Shown here: in pieces, positions 1 to 6,593 of the stretch
How positions within the stretch are numbered: position 1 is the first letter of the stretch
Layout: the number at the start of each line of letters is the position of its first letter
Assembly (NCBI GenBank): GCA_013151585.1
Contig: JAADHY010000583.1
Span: 1-10,438, forward strand
Origin: Planctomycetota bacterium
GTDB taxonomy: Bacteria; Planctomycetota; Planctomycetia; Planctomycetales; Planctomycetaceae
DNA length: 10,438 nt
Reading direction: 5' to 3'
Notes under the pieces: model-generated
What the model was told of the DNA's origin: nothing
What the model saw: only the letters and a program-made list of their open reading frames with translations
The model's database searches: none
Position numbers and translations under genes: made by a program

Positions 1-50
1 GGACGGAACACGGACTGGCACGGACAAACACGGACGCTCAAGCGACGGAC
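1..50. repeat. Short degenerate CACGGAC tandem repeat
   Basis: CACGGAC occurs at 9-15, 19-25 and 29-35, each separated by three bases, giving a 10-bp period. Related GGAC words flank it at 1-4 and 47-50. It lies directly upstream of the first gene (ATG at 59) and is cut by the window edge. I see no promoter in the 58 bases available. It may be a scattered intergenic repeat of the genome or part of the 5' leader of the first gene. Confidence 0.55.
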
Positions 51-58
51 CTTCAAAC

Positions 59-1186
59 ATGGCTCATGCCTACACGCCCGGATTGACGGTCACTCAGAAG
101 ACCCGCCTTCGTTGGCGGCGGGTGTTGCCGATTGCCGGCGAGGTGCTTGTTCGCGTCGGTGACCGCGTCCATGCACGCGACGTCGTCGCCCGCACCTACA
201 TGCCCGGTGACATCACGCCGCTCAACCTGGCGAATCTTTTGTCGGTCGCTCCGGCCGATGTGCCCGACTGCATGTTGAAAAAGCAAGGCGATCGGGTCGA
301 GGTCGGCGAGCCGCTGGCGCGAACCAAAGGCATCTTTGGCTTTTTCAAAACGGAATACCGTTCCAAGGTCGCCGGCACCATTGAGTCGATCTCCAACGTG
401 ACCGGCCAGGTGATCCTTCGCGGCGAACCGTCACCGGTTGAGGTGCTGGCGTATGTCACCGGCCGAGTCGTCGAGGAGATTCCCAACGAGGGTGTGGTGA
501 TCGAAGCCCACGTCGCCTATGTGCAGGGCATCTTCGGCATCGGAGGCGAGACGTTCGGCACGATCCGCATGGCGTGCCAGCGGCACGATAAAGAACTGTC
601 GGCCGAGAAAATCACCGAGGACATGCGGGGCTGCGTCATCGTCGGCGGGGCTCGCATGACCGGCCAAGCCGTCCGCCGGGCGATCGACGTGGGCGCGGCC
701 GCGGTCGTTTCCGGCGGGCTGGATGACCAGGACCTCCGTGAGATTCTGGGCTACGACCTGGGCGTGGCCATCACCGGCTCGGAGCGGATCGGCGTGACGC
801 TGGTCATTACGGAAGGATTCGGCGAGATCGCCATGGCCGAGCGGACGTTTCAATTGCTGGCGTCGCACGAAGGCGCGGAGGCTTCGGTCAACGGAGCCAC
901 TCAAATCCGCGCCGGCGTGGTGCGGCCGGAAATCGTGATTGCGTTGGACGAAACGGCGTCGGCGGAAACAACCGCACCGACCGTCTCCGCCGATCGGCTC
1001 GACGTCGGAACTCCGGTCCGGATCATCCGCGATCCCTACTTCGGACAGATCGGCACGGTGGCCGAGTTGCCTCCCGAGCCGCAAGTCTTGGAATCCGAGT
1101 CGAAAGCCAGGGTGCTGCACGTCCGGCTGGAATCGGGCGAGACGCTGGTCGTGCCGCGAGCCAACGTGGAAATCATCGGAGGATGA
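59..1186 (+). CDS. Uncharacterised protein with lipoyl-like barrel and C-terminal KOW-like segment
   Basis: I do not know the function of this 375-residue protein. No signal peptide or membrane helix is visible, so it is probably cytoplasmic. Residues 22-46 and 70-130 are rich in Gly/Val turns (for example AGEVLVRVGDRV, then AGTIESISNVTGQVILRG), the pattern of barrel-sandwich or lipoyl-like folds such as the N-terminus of RnfC. There is no obvious lipoylation site. Residues 190-265 look alpha/beta, with a glycine-rich stretch (VIVGGARMTG). Residues 314-373 resemble a KOW/SH3-like barrel (GTPVRIIRDPYFGQIGTV, ending in VPRANVEII). The ATG at 59 has no clear Shine-Dalgarno sequence, so the start could differ. 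Its stop lies 4 bp before the next ATG, which suggests an operon. It is probably the soluble partner of the membrane proteins downstream, but this is inference. Confidence 0.85.
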   Translation: MAHAYTPGLTVTQKTRLRWRRVLPIAGEVLVRVGDRVHARDVVARTYMPGDITPLNLANLLSVAPADVPDCMLKKQGDRVEVGEPLARTKGIFGFFKTEYRSKVAGTIESISNVTGQVILRGEPSPVEVLAYVTGRVVEEIPNEGVVIEAHVAYVQGIFGIGGETFGTIRMACQRHDKELSAEKITEDMRGCVIVGGARMTGQAVRRAIDVGAAAVVSGGLDDQDLREILGYDLGVAITGSERIGVTLVITEGFGEIAMAERTFQLLASHEGAEASVNGATQIRAGVVRPEIVIALDETASAETTAPTVSADRLDVGTPVRIIRDPYFGQIGTVAELPPEPQVLESESKARVLHVRLESGETLVVPRANVEIIGG

Positions 1187-1190
1187 CGGC

Positions 1191-2471
1191 ATGAGAAACG
1201 AACTTGCCGACCGCCGAAGCACGACCGCACCGGCTGCCGGCATCGTGCTGGGCTTCGCATGCGGCCTGGCCGGGTTGCTCGCAACGTCCGAGGCGTTCGC
1301 GGCCGACGCCGGGAAGACTGCCCCCCGGCCGCCAGCGTTCGTCCAAGCGGCCGATCACCCGTGGGACGGGGGTGACCAGATCGACGTCGTCTTCGGCCTG
1401 TCGCCGGACGACACGTCGGCCGAAACCGGCATCGAATATCTTGTGCTGATGTGCGGCGAACCGGACGGCGATTATCGCGAAGTTGGCCGAGTCGCGGCGG
1501 ACGAGACGGCCCGGGATCGCGGCGAAATCACACTTGCCGTCTCCATCCCGGAAACGGACCGATTGGAACCGTTCTATTTTCGCGTCGTGGCGGTCGGGCC
1601 GCGCGGCCAAAAGTCATCGCCCGTGCAAACCACCGAGCCGGCTCGCGCCCGGGCTCAACTCATCTCCGGCAACCGCGTCTGGATGGGGATCATCACGCTG
1701 GTGATTTCGGCGGCCGTTGTGATCTTCATCGCTATCGCCCGCAGCGGACGCCCTTTGAAGATCCGCAAGATCGCCGGGCTGGAGGCCGTGGACGAAGCCG
1801 TTGGCCGAGCGACCGAAATGGGACGGCCCATCCTGTTCATCCCCGGCATCCAGGACATGAACGACATCCAAACCATCGCCGGGATCACGATTCTGGCACG
1901 GGTCGCTCAGACCGCCGCCGAATACGATGCTCGGGTGGAAGTGCCCACATGTCGGTCACTGGTCATGACCGCCGCTCGCGAAACCGTTCAGGCGGCGTAC
2001 CTGTCGGCCGGTCGGCCGGACGCCTACAACGAGGACTCCATTTACTATGTCACCGACGAGCAATTCGGCTACGTGGCTTACCTGTCGGGCATGATGGTGC
2101 GCGACAAACCGGCCGCGTGCTTTTACATGGGAGCGTTCTTCGCCGAATCGCTGATCCTGGCCGAGACGGGCAACGCGATCGGAGCCATCCAGGTGGCCGG
2201 GACTGCCATGCCCGCCCAGCTTCCGTTCTTCGTTGCCGCCTGCGACTACACGCTGATCGGCGAAGAGTTTTTTGCCGCGTCGGCCTATCTGTCCGGCGAT
2301 GCCGACCAGTTGGGCAGTTTAAAGGGCCAGGACGTGGGCAAGCTCATCGTTGGAGCGCTCCTGCTGCTCGGTTGCCTGCTGACCACACTGGCCTCGCCCA
2401 AAATTTCCGGCGAGGCCGCCGCTTGGTTTCAGACGCTGGCAGACTATCTGACGCATACGGTGTTGATGTGA
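1191..2471 (+). CDS. Signal peptide, FN3-like domain, transmembrane helix and DUF6754 domain protein
   Basis: This is a 426-residue membrane protein of unknown function. The ATG at 1191 is chosen because GGAGGA lies about 7 bases upstream and a signal-like segment follows (hydrophobic residues 15-31, possible cleavage after AFA at 35-37). The open frame extends upstream to 939, but only inside the previous gene. Residues 60-145 look like a fibronectin-type-III-like fold (YLVLMCGEPDG, FYFRVVAVGPRG). Residues 163-184 form a membrane helix followed by basic residues, so the rest should be cytoplasmic. Residues 190-400 match my recollection of DUF6754: FIPGIQDMNDIQTIAG at 216-231, GRPDAYNED at 274-282, then FYMGAFFAES, AETGNAIGAIQ and FFVAACDYTLIGEE. 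Residues 384-401 form another hydrophobic segment. It lies 4 bp after the first gene and 13 bp before the next. The family name was not checked against Pfam. Confidence 0.88.
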   Translation: MRNELADRRSTTAPAAGIVLGFACGLAGLLATSEAFAADAGKTAPRPPAFVQAADHPWDGGDQIDVVFGLSPDDTSAETGIEYLVLMCGEPDGDYREVGRVAADETARDRGEITLAVSIPETDRLEPFYFRVVAVGPRGQKSSPVQTTEPARARAQLISGNRVWMGIITLVISAAVVIFIAIARSGRPLKIRKIAGLEAVDEAVGRATEMGRPILFIPGIQDMNDIQTIAGITILARVAQTAAEYDARVEVPTCRSLVMTAARETVQAAYLSAGRPDAYNEDSIYYVTDEQFGYVAYLSGMMVRDKPAACFYMGAFFAESLILAETGNAIGAIQVAGTAMPAQLPFFVAACDYTLIGEEFFAASAYLSGDADQLGSLKGQDVGKLIVGALLLLGCLLTTLASPKISGEAAAWFQTLADYLTHTVLM

Positions 2472-2484
2472 AGGAACGAATTTC

Positions 2485-4032
2485 ATGAAGCGCACCGTGC
2501 CTTTGTTGATCACGGCCATCGTCGGGTTCATTTTCGTCGTGTCGTTCTTCACGCCGGCGGCGGAGTTTTTGGGCGAGCTGGCTGCGGTGTGGTTCGACAT
2601 TTTGGCTGGCATCGCGTTCATCCTGGGCGGCGGTAATCTGCTGAAAGTGCATCTGAAGAAGATCAGTGATCGGCAGGCGGGCTGGGGGTATTCGGGCGTG
2701 ACGATTTTGGCGTTTGTCGCGACCTTGGTCGTCGGGTTGGGCAAGTTCGGCTCACCGCCGGCCCCGAAGCAGGAGTTTTACGGCGAGACGTTCGCCACGC
2801 TGCCGCTGGAAGCTCTGCCCGAATCGCTCGTCGCTCGCGTGCCCGGACAGATTCCTGAGAAAGAAAACGGCGAGCCACTGCCGCCGTCCGTCAGGCGGCA
2901 GATCGTTCAGCGCGACGGCCAGATCGAGTTCCGCGGTTGGATGCTGTCCAACCAGAAGCACGACCTGGAGGAGTACAAAGATCGGCGAGCTTGGCGCAAG
3001 ACAGTCGAAGCGCTCTACGAGGCCGCTCAGCCGCCGGAACCGCTGCGTGGAAAAGTCGCCTACTACACCGACCATCGGGCCCTCAGTTTCAAAGGCGCCA
3101 TGACCGACTCCGACCGACAGGCCCTGCTGGCGCTCAGCGATGAGCCTGTCTGGCGGCAAGCGGTCGAGCAACTATACGAGCAAAGCCGCAAGGTGACTCG
3201 CGTGCGTGTCTCGTGGCTGCCGGAAAGTTTCGCCGTCCCGGAGAGCTTGCGTGATCGGCTGAGATACGACGCGCAGACCAAGGAACTGGTTCTGCAAGGT
3301 CCTCTCTCGGCCGACCAGCGCGACGCGCTGAAGAAACAGTTTCCGGACGCCGAGCCTCTCAGCGCCAAACAGCGGACCACCTTTCGCAAGAAGCTGGAAT
3401 CGCTCGGCCGGCCGCTCAACGACGAGCAAGCCAAGATTCTGGACCGACTGCTCAGCCAGCCGCTGCCGGAATCTGTCGGCGAGCGAAATAAGTTGCTCGG
3501 ACTGGCCCTGCTCGAACACGGCGGGCTCACGAAAGAGCAATGCGATTCTCTGTTCGCGCCGTACCGGCAGGAGGTGGCGTGGCGAGCGAAGGTGCTCGAG
3601 CTGTTTCACGCGGCTCATCAAGTCAAGTACCCGTGGTCCGGCGAGTACCGGGCTCAGGGGAGTCCGTTCTGGTGGCTGTACGAGTACGCCTTCAAGCCGC
3701 TCACGGCCACCATGTTCGCCATGCTCGCCTTTTACGTGGCGTCGGCCGCCTTTCGCGCGTTCCGGGCCAAAAACGTGGAAGCCATCCTGCTGTTGGGCAC
3801 GGCTTTTATCATTCTGCTGGGACGAACCTTTGCCGGCGTGCTTTTGACCGACTGGCTGCCCGATTCGCTGGCCGGCCTGAAGATCGACAACCTGACCGTC
3901 TACATCATGCAGGTTTTCAACACGGCCGGGAACCGGGCGATCATGATCGGCATTGCCCTGGGCATCGCCTCCACATCGCTGAAGGTATTGCTCGGCGTCG
4001 ACCGGTCGTACTTGGGTTCCGGAGGAGAATGA
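2485..4032 (+). CDS. Polytopic membrane protein with a repeated central domain, function unknown
   Basis: This 515-residue protein belongs to no family I recognise. The ATG at 2485 follows AAGGAA at about 8-bp spacing. Hydrophobic segments at about 5-25, 35-52 and 70-88 precede a soluble block at 90-400. Further membrane segments lie at about 404-425, 431-452 and 483-503. The soluble block contains a repeat of about 50 residues. Copy 1 is 132-180 (RRQIVQRDGQIEFRGWML, ending AWRKTVEALYEAA). Copy 2 is 184-234 (ending VWRQAVEQLYEQS). Copy 3 is 251-305. A weaker fourth copy is 330-376 (ending AWRAKVLELFHAA). The consensus is roughly LRxxxxYDxxxxxLxFxGxMTxxxRxxLLAL. Such repeats suggest a scaffold or binding surface. 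The gene follows the DUF6754 gene by 13 bp and is probably in the same transcript and complex. Confidence 0.87.
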   Translation: MKRTVPLLITAIVGFIFVVSFFTPAAEFLGELAAVWFDILAGIAFILGGGNLLKVHLKKISDRQAGWGYSGVTILAFVATLVVGLGKFGSPPAPKQEFYGETFATLPLEALPESLVARVPGQIPEKENGEPLPPSVRRQIVQRDGQIEFRGWMLSNQKHDLEEYKDRRAWRKTVEALYEAAQPPEPLRGKVAYYTDHRALSFKGAMTDSDRQALLALSDEPVWRQAVEQLYEQSRKVTRVRVSWLPESFAVPESLRDRLRYDAQTKELVLQGPLSADQRDALKKQFPDAEPLSAKQRTTFRKKLESLGRPLNDEQAKILDRLLSQPLPESVGERNKLLGLALLEHGGLTKEQCDSLFAPYRQEVAWRAKVLELFHAAHQVKYPWSGEYRAQGSPFWWLYEYAFKPLTATMFAMLAFYVASAAFRAFRAKNVEAILLLGTAFIILLGRTFAGVLLTDWLPDSLAGLKIDNLTVYIMQVFNTAGNRAIMIGIALGIASTSLKVLLGVDRSYLGSGGE

Positions 4033-4083
4033 TCCCGTGAAGGCAACGACGGACAGTCGTCGGCTGTGGGAGAAGAATCGGCT

Positions 4084-4950
4084 ATGTACGAGTTCCTGAA
4101 AAACCTGGACCGCCGCTGGGTCTTCCTGATGATGCTCTTGGCCGTGGCGGTGCCCATCCTGTTTCGGGCTCAGTTCCCGGAACGGCCGACCGGCCTGGCG
4201 CGAGCCGTGTTCGACGAGATCGAAAAGCTGCCGGCCGGTTCGCGCGTGCTCTTGGCCTTTGATTTTGACCCGGCCAGCGAAGGCGAGCTCGGACCGATGG
4301 CGACCATGGTGGTCCGGCACTGCTGCGAGAAGAAGCTCAAGATGTATTTCATCGCTCTGTGGCCCGTCGGACCGCAGATGATCGACGATGTGATTCACAA
4401 GGTCATCCTTTCGGACTTCCCGGAACTCGTTTACGGCGAAGACTACGTCAACCTGGGCTTCAAACCGGGCAACGAGGGCGTCATCAAAGTCATCGTCACC
4501 GACTGGAAGCAGCTCTACACGACCGACGACCGCGGCACGAACATCGATCAGATTCCCATGTGTCGCGGCATCGAAAATATTCAAAGCATGGATTTGGTGA
4601 TCAACGTCAGTGCCGGCTATCCCGGCACAAAGGAGTGGGTGCAGTACGCGGCCACGCCCTATCCGGACAAGATTCGCATCGTGGCCGGCTGCACCGGAGT
4701 GCAAGCCCCCTTGCTCTACCCGTACATTCCGCAGCAGCTTCCGGGGCTGCTGGGAGCGATCAAGGGGGCGGCCGAGTACGAAGAACTGGTCGTGCAGAAA
4801 TACGACCGAAAAAAGGGCCGTCAGCCGGCGGCCAAGTACCAGGAAGCCAAACGTCGCATGGGGCCGCAGTTGGTGGCCCACCTGTTGATGATCGGACTGA
4901 TCGTCTTGGGCAACGTGGTGTTTTTCATGGAGCGATCCCGCCGTCCATAA
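4084..4950 (+). CDS. Membrane protein anchored at both ends, function unknown
   Basis: This is a 288-residue protein I cannot assign. The ATG at 4084 is preferred because GGGAGAAG at 4068-4075 is well spaced; a GTG at 4066 would add six residues. A membrane helix at about 11-28 and another at about 263-281 bracket a soluble domain. By the positive-inside rule (KNLDRR before the first helix, ERSRRP after the second) both ends should be cytoplasmic and the middle extracytoplasmic. The middle is alpha/beta in pattern: RVLLAFDFDPASEGELGP at 54-71, KMYFIALWPVGPQM at 86-99, VIKVIVTD at 133-140, and LVINVSAGYPGTKEW at 171-185. Cysteines fall at 80, 81, 160 and 203, with no clear metal motif. It starts 51 bp after the previous stop and precedes the hairpin at 4958-5008. 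I infer membership of the same complex from position alone. Confidence 0.86.
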   Translation: MYEFLKNLDRRWVFLMMLLAVAVPILFRAQFPERPTGLARAVFDEIEKLPAGSRVLLAFDFDPASEGELGPMATMVVRHCCEKKLKMYFIALWPVGPQMIDDVIHKVILSDFPELVYGEDYVNLGFKPGNEGVIKVIVTDWKQLYTTDDRGTNIDQIPMCRGIENIQSMDLVINVSAGYPGTKEWVQYAATPYPDKIRIVAGCTGVQAPLLYPYIPQQLPGLLGAIKGAAEYEELVVQKYDRKKGRQPAAKYQEAKRRMGPQLVAHLLMIGLIVLGNVVFFMERSRRP

Positions 4951-4957
4951 GCGCAAA

Positions 4958-5008
4958 GCGCTAGCCTGCGGTCGGTCCCGTTGGCGGAGTGGCACCGACG
5001 GCTAGCGC
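4958..5008. repeat. REP-like palindromic repeat with a GGCTAGCGC core
   Basis: The left arm is GCGCTAGCC, then TGCG, then GTCGGT (4958-4976). The right arm is ACCGACGGCTAGCGC (4994-5008). All 15 bases of the right arm pair with the left, leaving TGCG as a four-base bulge, with a 17-base loop. It lies between the stop of the fourth gene (4950) and the ribosome binding site of the fifth (about 5039). There is no T-tract, so it does not look like a classical terminator. The GGCTAGCGC core recurs in the element at 9675-9797. Confidence 0.75.
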
Positions 5009-5052
5009 GGCCGTTCGCTTGGGCGAAACCGGCGTTGCGAGAGGACACACGG

Positions 5053-5904
5053 ATGAAACGCGAGACGCTGATTTGGACTGTCGTGCTGGTCGCGGCCGGA
5101 CTATTCCTGGCTTATCGTTCGGCGACGAACGGTGTGGGGCACGTCTACGTCGATCAGACGGATATCGGCTGGCGCACGGCCTCGCCGGAGAACGTCGTGG
5201 CAGGGACGGCTGCGTTCAGCCTGTCGCGCACGGTCGGCACGTGGGTGGCCGCGCTGTTCACACTGTGCATCCTCTCGTTCCTCTATCGCGACAACCCGTT
5301 CTACAAGTTCGCCGAAGCGGTCGTGGTCGGCGTCTCGGCGGCCTACTGGATGGTCGTCGCTTTCTGGACGACGCTGATCCCGAACCTGCTGGGCAAGCTG
5401 TGGCCCGCCTGGATTCAGTCGTGGGCCATGCCGGGGCTGTCGAGCGTGCGCGAGCCGCTTTGGTATCTGTACCTGGTTCCGCTTGGTCTGGGCGTGATGT
5501 TGCTCTGGCGGTTGGCTCCGAAGGGCGCCTGGATTTCCCGTTGGCCGCTGGCGTTCACGATCGGAGCGTTCGCGGGCCTGCGCATGGTCAGCTTCATTCA
5601 GGCCGACTTCTTGAGCCAGATTCGCAACAGCATCTTGCCGTTGATTGTCTTCGCCGAAAATGGCGCCTTCGATTTCTGGACCTCGCTCCGACACGTGCTG
5701 ATCGTCGGTAGCATCCTGGCCAGCCTGGTTTACTTCTTCTTCTCGATCGAGCACAAAGGAGTCATCGGCAAGGTGTCGAAGGTTGGCATCTGGGTGCTGA
5801 TGATCACTTTCGGTGCGGCCTTCGGCTACACGGTCATGGGCCGCATCGCCCTTTTGGCCATCCGCCTGGAGTTCCTCTTCCACGACTGGTTAGGGTTGAC
5901 GTAA
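5053..5904 (+). CDS. Polytopic integral membrane protein, function unknown
   Basis: This is a 283-residue, strongly hydrophobic protein I do not recognise. The ATG at 5053 is chosen because GAGAGGA lies at 5039-5045; an upstream TTG in frame at 4981 would place the preceding hairpin inside the gene. Likely membrane segments are at about 5-20, 62-77, 86-107, 136-153, 165-181, 213-231 and 244-268. The polar loop after the first helix contains VGHVYVDQTDIGWRTASPEN (29-48). Other polar features are FLYRDNPFYKFAEA (76-89) and the loop FIQADFLSQIRNSI (181-194). No transporter signature or catalytic motif is visible. It is the last + strand gene of the cluster and is separated from gene four by 102 bp holding a repeat. 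It is likely the membrane core or an accessory subunit of the module, by inference. Confidence 0.87.
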   Translation: MKRETLIWTVVLVAAGLFLAYRSATNGVGHVYVDQTDIGWRTASPENVVAGTAAFSLSRTVGTWVAALFTLCILSFLYRDNPFYKFAEAVVVGVSAAYWMVVAFWTTLIPNLLGKLWPAWIQSWAMPGLSSVREPLWYLYLVPLGLGVMLLWRLAPKGAWISRWPLAFTIGAFAGLRMVSFIQADFLSQIRNSILPLIVFAENGAFDFWTSLRHVLIVGSILASLVYFFFSIEHKGVIGKVSKVGIWVLMITFGAAFGYTVMGRIALLAIRLEFLFHDWLGLT

Positions 5905-6003
5905 GCGGTGTGCTTCCGAGGTCACCCCCAGGGCTCGCCTCGATAAAACGCTCCGTACCCAGAGGCTCACGCCTGCGGTTCGCCAACGCTTCAATGGCAC
6001 CCA
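5905..6003. other. Gap between convergent genes
   Basis: This separates the convergent ends of the five-gene cluster and the protease gene. Two related words occur in it, CCCAGGGCTCGCC near 5930 and CCCAGAGGCTCACGCC near 5958, perhaps worn fragments of a repeat. I see no GC stem followed by a T-tract for either strand. Confidence 0.4.
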
Positions 6004-6567
6004 TTAGCTCGCAACCAGCTCTGCGGCGACGACGGCGATCAAGAGCGCGGCCGAGGCGTAGGCGGCTTTACGCGACACCCGGCCGGCGGCCGGCCCGAGG
6101 CCGAAGTGGGGGCCAAGGCGATGCCAGAGTCGCAGCCCGGTCGGAACCGTGATCGCTCCGAACAGCCACATGGGCCAGGCCGGCATGCCCAAACGCAGCA
6201 AGTCGCCCGGGTCGCCGATTCGCGTGACCGAACCGGCCAAGAGGTACGCCCCGTTCGCCACCAAACAGAAACCCGCAAAGAAACGCGTCAGATACGCGCC
6301 CGGCCACCGCAGCCAGTGATGCAGCGTCCATGCCAGCGTAGGGAGCAGCGCCCCGATGACGGCACCGGCCGCCCGTTCGATGATCGGGTGCGGATTGGGA
6401 TGCACGTCGGTACGCGAGATGGTCAGCGGATGCAAAACGACCCGCCGGACCGTCCCGCCGGTCGCCCAGGCCGCGACCACGTGCCCCACCTCATGCACGA
6501 CCTGCATTCCCAGCCAGCAAAGCGGCAGGAAGGTGGCGATCAACAGGCATTGATGCAGGCGCTGCAC
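6004..6567 (-). CDS. Small integral-membrane zinc protease, M50-like
   Basis: This probably encodes a site-2-protease-type intramembrane metallopeptidase of about 187 residues. The zinc motif HEVGH lies at residues 25-29 of this start, within a hydrophobic helix (LGMQVVHEVGHVVAAWATGG). A later GDPGDLLRLG (118-127) sits where M50-like proteins carry the third, acidic zinc ligand, although the classical NxxPxxxxDG form is absent. Around four to five hydrophobic segments are visible and there is no PDZ domain, so this is a minimal form. I prefer the GTG at 6567 because GGGAGG lies six bases upstream. A TTG at 6597 would add ten residues and overlap the stop of the dehydrogenase gene in a TTGA arrangement, but it has no good ribosome binding site. 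It is probably co-transcribed with the dehydrogenase. The substrate is unknown. Confidence 0.82.
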   Translation of the reverse strand: MQRLHQCLLIATFLPLCWLGMQVVHEVGHVVAAWATGGTVRRVVLHPLTISRTDVHPNPHPIIERAAGAVIGALLPTLAWTLHHWLRWPGAYLTRFFAGFCLVANGAYLLAGSVTRIGDPGDLLRLGMPAWPMWLFGAITVPTGLRLWHRLGPHFGLGPAAGRVSRKAAYASAALLIAVVAAELVAS

Positions 6568-6593
6568 GCCGGGCCTCCCGAGCCGACGGGTCT

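Noticed and set aside
1..50. CRISPR array from the regularly spaced CACGGAC words
   Set aside because: Units of 7 bases with 3-base gaps are far too short for repeats and spacers, and no cas gene is in the window.
431..1243. Long minus-strand open frame of 270 codons over the first gene
   Set aside because: It is the shadow of the + strand gene. Its translation is His/Arg/Asp-rich without recognisable motifs and it has no ribosome binding site.
1451..2488. + strand open frame of 345 codons in another frame over the DUF6754 gene
   Set aside because: Arg/Gly/His-rich translation typical of frame shadows; the overlapping frame carries the conserved family blocks.
3172..4995. Minus-strand open frame of 607 codons over genes 3 and 4
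   Set aside because: It is long only because GC-rich codons avoid stops on the opposite strand. The translation is rich in His, Arg, Gln and Asp with no domain pattern, while the + strand genes show membrane segments and proper start signals.
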